Source of the DNA: Paracoccaceae bacterium
Lineage (GTDB): Bacteria > Pseudomonadota > Alphaproteobacteria > Rhodobacterales > Rhodobacteraceae
DNA length: 5,233 nt
Assembly: GCA_012036325.1 (NCBI GenBank)
Contig: JAAUPC010000269.1
Coordinates: 1 to 5,233 of the forward strand
Reading direction: 5' to 3'
Positions 1 through 5,233 of this stretch are shown in pieces. Under the pieces are notes generated by a model, which made no database searches, was not told where the DNA came from, and saw nothing but the letters and a program-made list of their open reading frames with translations. Both the position numbers and the translations under genes were made by a program. Every line of letters begins with the position of its first letter. Position 1 is the stretch's first letter.

Positions 1-1584
1 CGCACGGCGGGCGGTCCTGCGGGCGTTCCACTCCCTTGGCGTCACCTTGCGCCTTGGTGCCAAGGCAACCGCGGTCGGCCCCGCCAGCGTCACCCTGTCA
101 GATGGTGAGGAGATCGGCTCCGACTTCACCCTCACCGTGACCGGCGCGCGGCCACAAGACTGGTTGGCCGAGACCGGCCTTGCCCAGACGAACGGCTTTC
201 TGACCACCGACGCCAGCTTGCGCACCTCAGACCCGCTGATCTTCGCCTCAGGCGACTGCGCAACGTTGGCCCATGACCCGCGCCCCAAGGCCGGGGTCTT
301 TGCCGTCCGCGCGCCCCGGTCCTTCTGCACAACTTGCGCGCCACGCTGTCGGGCCAGCCATTGCGAAGCTTCAAGCCGCAGGCGGATTACCTCAAGCTGA
401 TCTCACTCGGCGCAAAGGCAGCGGTGGCGGAAAAGTGGGGCGTAACCCTGACCGGCCCGCGCCTTTGGCGGCTGAAGGACCGGATCGACCGTGCCTTCAT
501 GGACAAGTTCGGCACCTACCCCGCGATGCCGGAACCTCAGGTCCCGACGCAAGCCACTGAAGGCCTTGCCCCCTTCCTTGCCCAGCGCCCGCTGTGCGGC
601 GGCTGCGGCGCGAAGCTGGGGCCAGGGGTGCTCTCATCGGCCCTTGCTACCCTGCCCGCGCCCCAGCGGGCTGAGGTTTTGTCCGGCCCCGGCGATGATG
701 CTGCAATCCTCTCCACGCCCACCGGCGTTCAGGTCCTGACGACCGACCATCTTCGCGCCTTCACCAACGATCCGCGCCTGATGGCCCGCCTTGCAGCCAT
801 CCATGCGCTTGGCGACATCTGGGCCATGGGGGCCACACCGCAGGTGGCCCTGGCGCAGGTCACCTTGCCGCGCCTTGGGCCTGCCTTGCAAACCCGGATG
901 CTTGCCGAGGTGATGGACGAGGCCGCCGCCACTTTCCGCGCCGCCGGGGCCGATATCGTCGGCGGCCATTCGACCGAAGGGGCCGAATTGACCATCGGCT
1001 TTACAGTCACCGGCACCGCAACCCGCGCGACCCCCAAGCGGGGCGCAAGGCCCGGTGACGCGCTGATCCTGACGAAACCCCTTGGCTCGGGAACCATCCT
1101 TGCGGCCGAGATGGCGATGGCCGAGCCAAAGGGCGCGCTGATGGGAGAGATCTGGGCCGCCTGCATCGCCCAGATGTCCCGCCCCCAAGGCAGCGCCGCC
1201 GCGATCCTTGCGCCCCATGCCCATGCGATGACCGACGTGACGGGCTTCGGCCTGGCCGGGCATTTGCTGGAGATGCTGGAGACCGCCGCCACCCTGACCC
1301 TCTCCGCCATTCCCCTGATGCCGGGCGTGATTGAGCTTGCGGTGATGGGGCAGGCTTCATCCCTGCAACCGGCGAACCTTGCTGCGGTCAACTGGCGAAT
1401 GACCGCGTCGGATGATCCGCGCACCAAGCTTCTTACCGATCCGCAGACCTGTGGCGGGCTTCTGGCAGCAGTTCCGGCCGGGCGGGCAGCAGACCTTCTG
1501 GCCCAACTACTGGCCGCAGGCCACGAGGCCGCGATCATCGGCACTGTCGGGGATGGACAGCCGCACCTGACCATCCTGCCGTGA
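1..1584 (+). CDS. selD: Bifunctional FAD-dependent oxidoreductase / selenide, water dikinase (SelD), 5'-partial, with an apparent frameshift
   Basis: SelD makes selenophosphate from selenide and ATP in the cytoplasm, the selenium donor for tRNA and protein selenation. The gene is open at the left edge. Frame 2 (2 to about 313) encodes the end of a pyridine nucleotide-disulfide oxidoreductase domain, with the FAD-binding motif FASGDCA at 245-265 and AGVFAVR just before the break. The reading then moves to frame 1, which continues with VLLHNLRATL and runs to TGA at 1582-1584. The SelD part starts near 583 with LCGGCGAK. The catalytic Cys is an ordinary TGC codon at 604-606 (Cys17 of E. coli SelD) and the essential Lys is at 613-615 (Lys20). 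The ATP-site and core motifs GPGDDAAIL, ALGDIWAMGATP, GGHSTEGAE, LTKPLGSGTI, MTDVTGFGLAGH and DPQTCGGLL all follow in order. Oxidoreductase-SelD fusions are known in Rhodobacterales; the first domain may supply or reduce a selenium species, but that is inference. If the frameshift is real, SelD alone could start at ATG 499 or 526. Confidence 0.93.
311..318 (+). other. Apparent -1 frameshift in the oxidoreductase-SelD gene
   Basis: Up to codon 311-313 the oxidoreductase domain reads correctly in frame 2 (AGVFAVRA). From 313-315 onward the family-like sequence (APVLLHNLRATL) is in frame 1. One extra base, for example reading GCG GCC CCG instead of GCGCCCCG, restores one uninterrupted protein. 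Past the break, frame 2 gives a Cys/Arg/Ser-rich tail ending at 400, typical of out-of-frame reading. Both flanks match the expected protein family, so the break lies inside one gene and not between two. The sequence alone cannot separate a sequencing error from a real mutation. Confidence 0.85.
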
Positions 1585-1597
1585 CGCCAGCCAAGCG

Positions 1598-1619
1598 CCG
1601 ATGTCTTCCAAGACATCGG
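1598..1619. repeat. Perfect palindrome 1 in the selD/mnmH spacer
   Basis: The left arm CCGATGTCTT (1598-1607) and right arm AAGACATCGG (1610-1619) are perfect reverse complements separated by CC. It starts 14 nt after the selD stop and ends one base before the next palindrome. A 10-bp stem with a two-base centre would open to a small loop in RNA. No U-tract follows on either strand. It may form part of a two-hairpin transcription end for the convergent genes, or be a copy of a dispersed intergenic repeat. Confidence 0.75.
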
Positions 1620-1620
1620 A

Positions 1621-1642
1621 CCGGAGTTTTCAAAAACTCCGG
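1621..1642. terminator. Palindrome 2, probable bidirectional terminator between selD and mnmH
   Basis: The arms CCGGAGTTTT (1621-1630) and AAAACTCCGG (1633-1642) are perfectly complementary around CA. The T and A runs sit at the loop side of a GC-rich base, so the element looks the same from both strands. It abuts the mnmH stop codon (TAG, 1645-1643 on the minus strand) with no gap, and selD ends 36 nt upstream on the plus strand. Position between two convergent genes and symmetry suggest a shared terminator. The lack of a following U-tract makes it non-canonical, so the role is inferred from position. Confidence 0.55.
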
Positions 1643-2697
1643 CTAAACGCCTGCCAACCCGCGCACAGCTTCGGCCACCCGCGCGGCAACCCCCGGCAGT
1701 GCTGCAGGCGACAAGTCATCCGCCGTGACCTCGACCATCGGCACCGCCATTCGTGCTCGGTGCTTGGTGTAGCGCGGGTCGTAGTGCCGCTCCATCAGGC
1801 TATCGGCGAGCGTGACGTAGTCCCCCGCCCCGGCCAGCGTCTGCCAGCCCTCGATCACCTCAACCGGTTGCATCGGGCGCATCAGGTCCACTGTCGCGGC
1901 CAGCCGGCCCGCATCCGCCGTCAGGTTCCCGTAAGCCCGCGCCAGATACTCGGCCCGCACTGCATGGGGTGCAGCAATCGCCACCCGGGGCGCTGCGACC
2001 ATCGCCTTCCAGATCTCCGGTGGCAGCCTGCAATTCCCGATCTTGGAGCTTTCCGCCTCCACAACCACCGGGCGCGCCGGGTCCAGCCCCGCCAAAGCCA
2101 GTGCCAAGGCCCCTTCGAACGCTTTTTGCGATGGCTGCGGCCCGATGTTTCCGAACAGGGACCCCCGATGTCGCGCCAGCCCTTCCAGATCAATCACTTG
2201 CACCCCGAACCCCGGCAAAAGGTTCAGGATATCGGTCTTGGCCGACCCGGTATTGCCATCCAGCACCACCACCTTCGGCCGGACCGGCGTGTCATAAACC
2301 TCGCGCACGACCAGCCCCCGCCAGGTCTTGTAGCCCCCCACCAGCGTTTCCACCCGCCAGCCGATCTGCCCCAGGATCAGCGCGAACGACCCCGACCTTT
2401 GCCCACCCCGCCAGCAATAGACCAAGGGCCGCCAGCCCCCGGGCTTGTCCGCCAGCGCCCCTTCCAGATGCGCCGCCGCATTCCGCGCCACCAGCGCCGC
2501 GCCTAGTTTCCGTGCCGTAAAGGGTGACACCTGCTTGTAGATCGTCCCGACCCGGGCCCGTTCCTCATCGCTCAGCACGGGCAGCGAAATCGCCCCCGGC
2601 AGGTGATCTTCGGCAAACTCCGCAGCGCGCGCACATCGATGATGTCATCGAAACCAAGGGCTGCAAGGTCGGCCAGGGATGTCAGGGTGATCGCCAT
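1643..2697 (-). CDS. mnmH: tRNA 2-selenouridine synthase MnmH (SelU/YbbB), with an apparent frameshift
   Basis: MnmH replaces the sulfur of 2-thiouridine at tRNA wobble position 34 (Lys, Glu, Gln tRNAs) with selenium from selenophosphate, via a geranylated intermediate. Reading from ATG 2697 gives MAITLTSL...DIIDVRA, then the frame breaks near 2625 and resumes as AEFAEDHLPGAISLP, a rhodanese-type start. Restoring one base gives about 351 residues (E. coli 364). The rhodanese catalytic Cys lies in YCWRGGQRS at residue 95 of the restored protein (E. coli Cys97). The P-loop domain has Walker A GNTGSAKT at about 148-155, followed by DLEGLARHRGSLFG, PSQKAFE and VEAESSKIG, all family signatures. 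Without repair, the longest piece would start at GTG 2578 and lack the first 40 residues while keeping the Cys and P-loop. It is convergent with selD, which makes its substrate. No clear Shine-Dalgarno site precedes ATG 2697; GTG at 2700, in the same frame, is an alternative start. Confidence 0.93.
2621..2631 (-). other. Apparent -1 frameshift in mnmH
   Basis: On the minus strand codons GTG CGC GCG (2634-2626, Val-Arg-Ala) end the first segment. The next in-family residues Pro-Ala-Glu-Phe need CCT GCG GAG TTT, but the sequence has CTGCGGAGTTT, one C short. Adding one C joins DIIDVRA to PAEFAEDHLPGA without a stop. The repaired spacing puts the catalytic Cys at residue 95, close to Cys97 in E. 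coli, which supports the simple one-base repair. Confidence 0.87.
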
Positions 2698-2785
2698 CAC
2701 GCGATCTTTACAGAACCCGGCGGAAAGGTGCCAGCCCGTCCCCGCCGTCAGAATTCCCCCCTCGCCACGCCGCCCGCCAAGGCGC
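2698..2785. promoter_or_regulatory. Divergent intergenic region between mnmH and the DUF1287 gene
   Basis: These 88 bp separate two genes transcribed away from each other, so they should hold promoters for both. I find no convincing -35/-10 pair on either strand and no inverted repeat worth naming. For the plus-strand gene, AAGG at 2779-2782 lies only 3 nt before ATG 2786 and 15 nt before ATG 2798, so neither spacing is ideal. The promoter role is inferred from geometry only. Confidence 0.4.
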
Positions 2786-3418
2786 ATGATACAATGCATG
2801 CGACAAATCGTTCTCGCCCTCCTCCTCCTCGCCACGCCCGCGCTGTCTGGGCCCGCACTTGCCGGGGTTGAGCCTTCGCGGCTGACCGAGGCTGCCCGCT
2901 CCCAGGTTGGGGTCACCGTCACCTATGACCCCGCCTATATCTCACTCGCCTTCCCGGGCGGTGACCTGCCCCGCGACCGGGGCGTCTGCACTGACGTGGT
3001 GATCCGCGCCCTGCGCGATGGCTTGGGGATCGACCTGCAGCTTGCCGTCAACCGCGACATGAAGGCGAATTTCTCGGCCTACCCGTCGCTCTGGGGCCTC
3101 AGCACGACCGACCGCAACATCGACCACCGCCGCGTGCCGAACCTGCAGACCCTGCTGACCCGCATCGGCGCTGGCCTCCCCCTGACCGACGCGCCCACGC
3201 CCTACCTTCCGGGCGACATCGTCACCTGGACCCTGCCCGGCAACCTTGCCCATATCGGCATCGTCTCCGACCGCCTTGGCAAGGATGGCACCCCCCTCAT
3301 CCTGCACAACATCGGCGCCGGCACGGCAGAGGAGGATATCCTCTTCACCTACCCCATGACCGGCCATTACCGCCTGTCGGCTGAGGCGGTGGAGCGTCTG
3401 AAATCCCTCGCCCAGTAG
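2786..3418 (+). CDS. Exported DUF1287-family protein (YijF-like)
   Basis: The protein has 210 residues from ATG 2786, or 206 from ATG 2798. The second start gives a cleaner signal peptide, MRQIVLALLLLATPALS, with likely cleavage after ALA near residue 26, so the product should be periplasmic or secreted. The mature part matches DUF1287 from end to end: GVCTDVVIRALR (about 66-77), DMKANFSAYP (91-100), WGL, NIDHRRVPNLQ (111-121), LPGDIVTW (141-148), HIGIVSD (156-162), LHNIGAG (173-179), EDILF and TGHYR near the end. The conserved Cys68 and His156 resemble the Cys/His pair of papain/NlpC-like hydrolases, and I recall this family being grouped with them, but its activity is not established to my knowledge. 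A cell-wall role is a guess. The gene appears to stand alone; its plus-strand downstream region is repeat-rich. The frame is open further upstream to 2603, but that part overlaps mnmH and lacks a signal-peptide start. Confidence 0.88.
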   Translation: MIQCMRQIVLALLLLATPALSGPALAGVEPSRLTEAARSQVGVTVTYDPAYISLAFPGGDLPRDRGVCTDVVIRALRDGLGIDLQLAVNRDMKANFSAYPSLWGLSTTDRNIDHRRVPNLQTLLTRIGAGLPLTDAPTPYLPGDIVTWTLPGNLAHIGIVSDRLGKDGTPLILHNIGAGTAEEDILFTYPMTGHYRLSAEAVERLKSLAQ

Positions 3419-3455
3419 GCCAAGGGTTCAGACCCGGCCCTCATTGTACCCCACC

Positions 3456-3513
3456 CGTAGGTTGGGGCCCGCCCCCACGCATCGCCCCTCGTAGGTCGAG
3501 GCGCGCCCCGACG
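3456..3513. repeat. Pair of REP-like hairpin units
   Basis: Two copies of a motif begin with CGTAGGT at 3456 and 3490, 34 nt apart and matching at about 25 of 34 positions. Each forms a hairpin. In unit 2 GTCGAGGC (3494-3501) pairs with GCCCCGAC (3504-3511), with one mismatch. In unit 1 GTTGGGG pairs with CCCCCAC, also with one mismatch. Such imperfect GC-rich palindromes in an intergenic gap resemble bacterial repetitive extragenic palindromes. They may also end or protect the transcript of the upstream DUF1287 gene, whose stop is 37 nt before unit 1. No nearby transposase is visible. Confidence 0.6.
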
Positions 3514-3537
3514 TTCCGCCACCCAACACTCAAGCGT

Positions 3538-3578
3538 CTCCCTCCCCCTTCATGGGGAAGGGCCTGGGTGGGGGTCAC
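3538..3578. repeat. Second GC-rich palindromic intergenic repeat
   Basis: A C-rich block is followed by a G-rich block: CCCTTC (3546-3551) pairs with GAAGGG (3557-3562), and further CTCCC/CCCCC upstream can pair with GGGTGGGGG at 3566-3574. The minus strand encodes the phrase DPHPGPSP, which I recognise as a common spurious translation of dispersed CCCTTC/GAAGGG repeats in proteobacterial genomes. It differs in sequence from the pair at 3456-3513, so two repeat families appear to sit side by side. Confidence 0.5.
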
Positions 3579-3613
3579 CCTTAGAACCCTGCAGATCACC
3601 GCCCCAAGACCAA

Positions 3614-3760
3614 GGCCTCACCACCTTCGCCGTCCGCGCCGCGACCCTTCTCCTCGCGATGCGGACCCTCACGTCAGATGACACGCGCCACCGCCTCCTC
3701 GCCCGCCTGACGGACGATCCGGAAGACCAGGCCGCACGCAACCACCTCCGCCCCATCTGA
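3614..3760 (+). pseudogene. Short coding-like remnant lacking a proper start
   Basis: One plus-strand frame reads LTTFAVRAATLLLAMRTL, continues through SDDTRHRLLARLTDDPEDQ and ends NHLRPI before TGA at 3758-3760. Of its 48 codons, 42 end in G or C, as in the real genes here, and the amino acid mix looks natural. The antisense frame shares the same wobble positions but gives an Arg/Ser-rich product, typical of a shadow. There is no ATG before 3659. From that ATG only 33 residues would be made, with no clear ribosome binding site. The remnant starts soon after the repeat that ends near 3578, so a 5' end may have been lost there. I do not recognise the family. It could also be a small real gene with a frameshift near 3605-3613. 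Confidence 0.35.
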
Positions 3761-3794
3761 CAGGCTTGAAACCCTTACACCCAGGACACCCCTT

Positions 3795-4940
3795 TCAGAA
3801 CCCCGCCTCCAGCCGCCCGACCAGTGCCCCCAGCATCGCTTGACACCTCTCAAGCTGCTCCACCGTGACGAACTCATCCGGTTTGTGCCCCTGGGCCATC
3901 GACCCCGGCCCGCAGATCACCGTGGGGATGCCAAGGCGCTGGTCGAAAAGTCCGCCTTCCGTCCCGAAGGCTACCTTGATCGTCCCGTTCGCCCCGGTCA
4001 GGCCCTTGACGAAGTTGACCACCCCCGCGTCCGAAGGCGTGCCAAGGCCGGGGTAGTCCCAGAGCCGCTCCACCTTGATCGCGGCTTCCGGGAAGTCGGC
4101 GCGCAGGGGGGCTACGATCCCCTCCGCCGCGGCCTTCAGCCGCGAGATCAGGCCCGCTACGTCCTCTCCGGCCAGCGACCGGATCTCAAAGTCCAGCGTG
4201 GCATGGTTCGGCACGATGTTGACCTGCACCCCGCCTGACATCTTGCCCACATGCAGCGTGGTATAGGGCACGTCATAGTCGCCATCCCGCAGCCCCGTTG
4301 CTGCGACCTCGGCCTGCAGGCCCCGCACCGCACCAAGGAAATCCCCCGCCAGATGCAGGGCGTTCAGCGCCAGCGGGGCCAGCGCCGAATGTCCCTCACG
4401 CCCCGTACAGGTGGCGCGCAAAGCGACCTTCCCCTTGTGCCCGGTCGCGACCTGCATCCCTGTGGGTTCCCCCACGATGCACATGCGTGGCCGGATCGGG
4501 GCCGCCGCCTGCATGTCAATCAGACTGCGCACCCCCATGCAGCCGATCTCCTCATCATAGGACAACGCCAGATGCAGCGGCACCTTCAAGGGCCGCGCCG
4601 AGGCTAGCAGCATCGCCTCAACCGCGCAGGCAACAAAGCCCTTCATGTCCGCCGCCCCTCGCCCGTAGAGGCGGCCCTCAGCTTCGGTCAGCGCGAAGGG
4701 CGGGACGGTCCAGGCCTGCCCGTCCACCGGCACCACATCGGTATGGCCCGAGAGCATGACCCCCCCGTCCCCCGGCCCGACACTGGCGTAAAGGTTCGCC
4801 TTGCCGCCCCCAGCGTCAGGGATCAGCGTGACGGCGATCCCCGCCCCTTCCAGCAGGTCGCGGACATAAACCATCAGCGCCATGTTCGGCCTGGAACTGA
4901 CCGTATCGAACGCCAAAAGCCGCTCCAGAATCTCGCGCAT
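3795..4940 (-). CDS. argE: Acetylornithine deacetylase, M20 metallopeptidase family
   Basis: The 381-residue protein is intact and of normal length for ArgE. It carries the di-zinc M20 signatures in order: SGHTDVVPVDG (metal His66, Asp68), GRGAADMKG (bridging Asp98), SYDEEIGCMG (catalytic Glu130 and metal Glu131), GEPTGMQ (metal Glu158) and GHKPDE (metal His352). The dimerisation domain spans about 168-280 and includes GREGHSA with His184. ArgE removes the acetyl group from N-acetylornithine to give ornithine in arginine synthesis, in the cytoplasm. Many alphaproteobacteria recycle the acetyl group with ArgJ, so this copy could act on another N-acyl amino acid; the substrate is inferred. The start ATG (4940-4938) has a very strong ribosome site six bases upstream. 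The gene is divergent from the secreted-protein gene at 5056. No convincing terminator hairpin is visible after its stop. Confidence 0.92.
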   Translation of the reverse strand: MREILERLLAFDTVSSRPNMALMVYVRDLLEGAGIAVTLIPDAGGGKANLYASVGPGDGGVMLSGHTDVVPVDGQAWTVPPFALTEAEGRLYGRGAADMKGFVACAVEAMLLASARPLKVPLHLALSYDEEIGCMGVRSLIDMQAAAPIRPRMCIVGEPTGMQVATGHKGKVALRATCTGREGHSALAPLALNALHLAGDFLGAVRGLQAEVAATGLRDGDYDVPYTTLHVGKMSGGVQVNIVPNHATLDFEIRSLAGEDVAGLISRLKAAAEGIVAPLRADFPEAAIKVERLWDYPGLGTPSDAGVVNFVKGLTGANGTIKVAFGTEGGLFDQRLGIPTVICGPGSMAQGHKPDEFVTVEQLERCQAMLGALVGRLEAGF

Positions 4941-4943
4941 TCG

Positions 4944-4951
4944 TCACCTCC
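4944..4951 (-). promoter_or_regulatory. Strong Shine-Dalgarno site of argE
   Basis: The minus strand reads GGAGGTGA ending three bases before ATG 4940, almost a full match to the anti-Shine-Dalgarno end of 16S rRNA. The GGAGG core is six bases from the start codon. It fixes the argE start and is the best ribosome site in the window. Confidence 0.85.
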
Positions 4952-5055
4952 GTTTGCCCCGTGCTAGCCGGATTTCGTCCAGGCCGAAAGCATTCCTCAC
5001 TTGTCCCGCAAGCCCGGCTTTGCCAAAGTCCGCTTCAGCCCCGGAAAGCCCTGAA

Positions 5056-5233
5056 ATGATCCGCCTTGCCGCCTTGCTTGCCACGTTCCTGACCGCCACC
5101 CCCGTTCAGGCCGAGGGTCCCAACCTCTCGACAAGCCCCGGTGCCGCCCCCGGGACAGCACAGCGGCTGGTTCTGGCGCAGCGCAGCTGGCAACAGGCCC
5201 TGACCACCGGCGAAGCCCTGACGATGCTGGTGG
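5056..5233 (+). CDS. Secreted protein of unknown function, 3'-partial
   Basis: An open frame from ATG 5056 runs off the right edge after 59 codons. It begins MIRLAALLATFLTATPVQA, a clear signal peptide with likely cleavage at VQA/EG (after residue 19), followed by a Ser/Pro/Gly/Ala linker and then QRLVLAQRSWQQALTTGEAL. A ribosome site GGAAAG (5043-5048) lies seven bases before the start. Codons end mainly in G or C, supporting coding. It is divergent from argE across 115 bp that should hold both promoters, although I see no clear -35/-10 pair there. Too little is visible to name a family. Confidence 0.7.
   Translation, partial: MIRLAALLATFLTATPVQAEGPNLSTSPGAAPGTAQRLVLAQRSWQQALTTGEALTMLV

Noticed and set aside
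311..318. Programmed ribosomal frameshift in selD
   Set aside because: There is no slippery heptamer such as A_AAA_AAG, and a matching loss in mnmH makes error or mutation more likely.
604..606. Possible selenocysteine in SelD, as in some organisms
   Set aside because: The catalytic codon is TGC, so it is an ordinary cysteine, and no SECIS-like need arises.
729..1616. Long minus-strand open frame opposite selD
   Set aside because: It lies fully antisense to clear SelD motifs, its product is rich in Ala, Arg, Ser and Pro without family motifs, and such shadow frames are expected in high-GC DNA.
1601..2506. 301-codon plus-strand open frame opposite mnmH
   Set aside because: The peptide is Arg/Pro/His/Gln-rich with no recognisable domain, and the opposite strand encodes the rhodanese and P-loop motifs of MnmH.
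2790..2795. TACAAT as a -10 promoter box
   Set aside because: It overlaps the likely start codon of the DUF1287 gene and has no suitable -35 partner.
3424..3435. Small hairpin GGGT-TCAG-ACCC just after the DUF1287 gene as a terminator
   Set aside because: The stem is only four base pairs and no T-run follows.
3456..3513. CRISPR array
   Set aside because: Only two units, imperfectly matched, with almost no spacer; each unit is a hairpin, as in REP elements.
3550..3877. Two short minus-strand open frames downstream of argE
   Set aside because: One is Arg/Ser/Trp-rich and runs into the repeat (DPHPGPSP); the other overlaps the argE 3' end. Neither has a convincing ribosome site or domain.
3840..4967. 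Several plus-strand open frames opposite argE
   Set aside because: All are antisense to an intact M20 deacetylase and have shadow-like composition.

Overview
The window is high-GC DNA with a strong preference for G or C at third codon positions. The gene content points to an alphaproteobacterium of the order Rhodobacterales (Rhodobacter/Paracoccus-like). The main evidence is the fusion of an FAD/NAD(P)-dependent oxidoreductase domain to SelD, together with the protein families present. This assignment is inferred from gene families; no marker gene such as an rRNA is present.

Layout, left to right. (1) Positions 1-1584 (+) hold the 3' part of an oxidoreductase-SelD fusion gene, open at the left edge and interrupted by an apparent one-base loss near 313. 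(2) Positions 1585-1642 are a short spacer between convergent genes, made of two back-to-back perfect palindromes. (3) Positions 1643-2697 (-) hold mnmH (selU), the tRNA 2-selenouridine synthase, also interrupted by an apparent one-base loss, near 2625. (4) A divergent 88-bp gap follows. (5) Positions 2786-3418 (+) encode an exported DUF1287-family protein. (6) Positions 3419-3794 are a 376-bp region without an intact gene. It holds a pair of REP-like hairpins, a second palindromic GC-rich repeat, and a short coding-like remnant. (7) Positions 3795-4940 (-) encode an intact M20-family deacetylase, most likely ArgE. (8) From 5056 (+) a divergent gene for a secreted protein begins and runs off the right edge.

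The first two genes form a functional pair. SelD makes selenophosphate from selenide and ATP, and MnmH uses it to replace sulfur by selenium in the wobble 2-thiouridine of certain tRNAs. No selA, selB or tRNA-Sec is visible, so within this window selenium use is seen only for tRNA modification. The DUF1287 and ArgE-like genes have no evident link to selenium.

The most notable observation is that both selenium genes carry a single-base loss, each directly after the same GCGCG(C/G)-type sequence encoding Val-Arg-Ala, while the other genes are intact. This is either a sequence-context error in the assembly or parallel decay of the selenium pathway. I see no CRISPR array, RNA gene, insertion sequence, phage gene or clear novel defence system.
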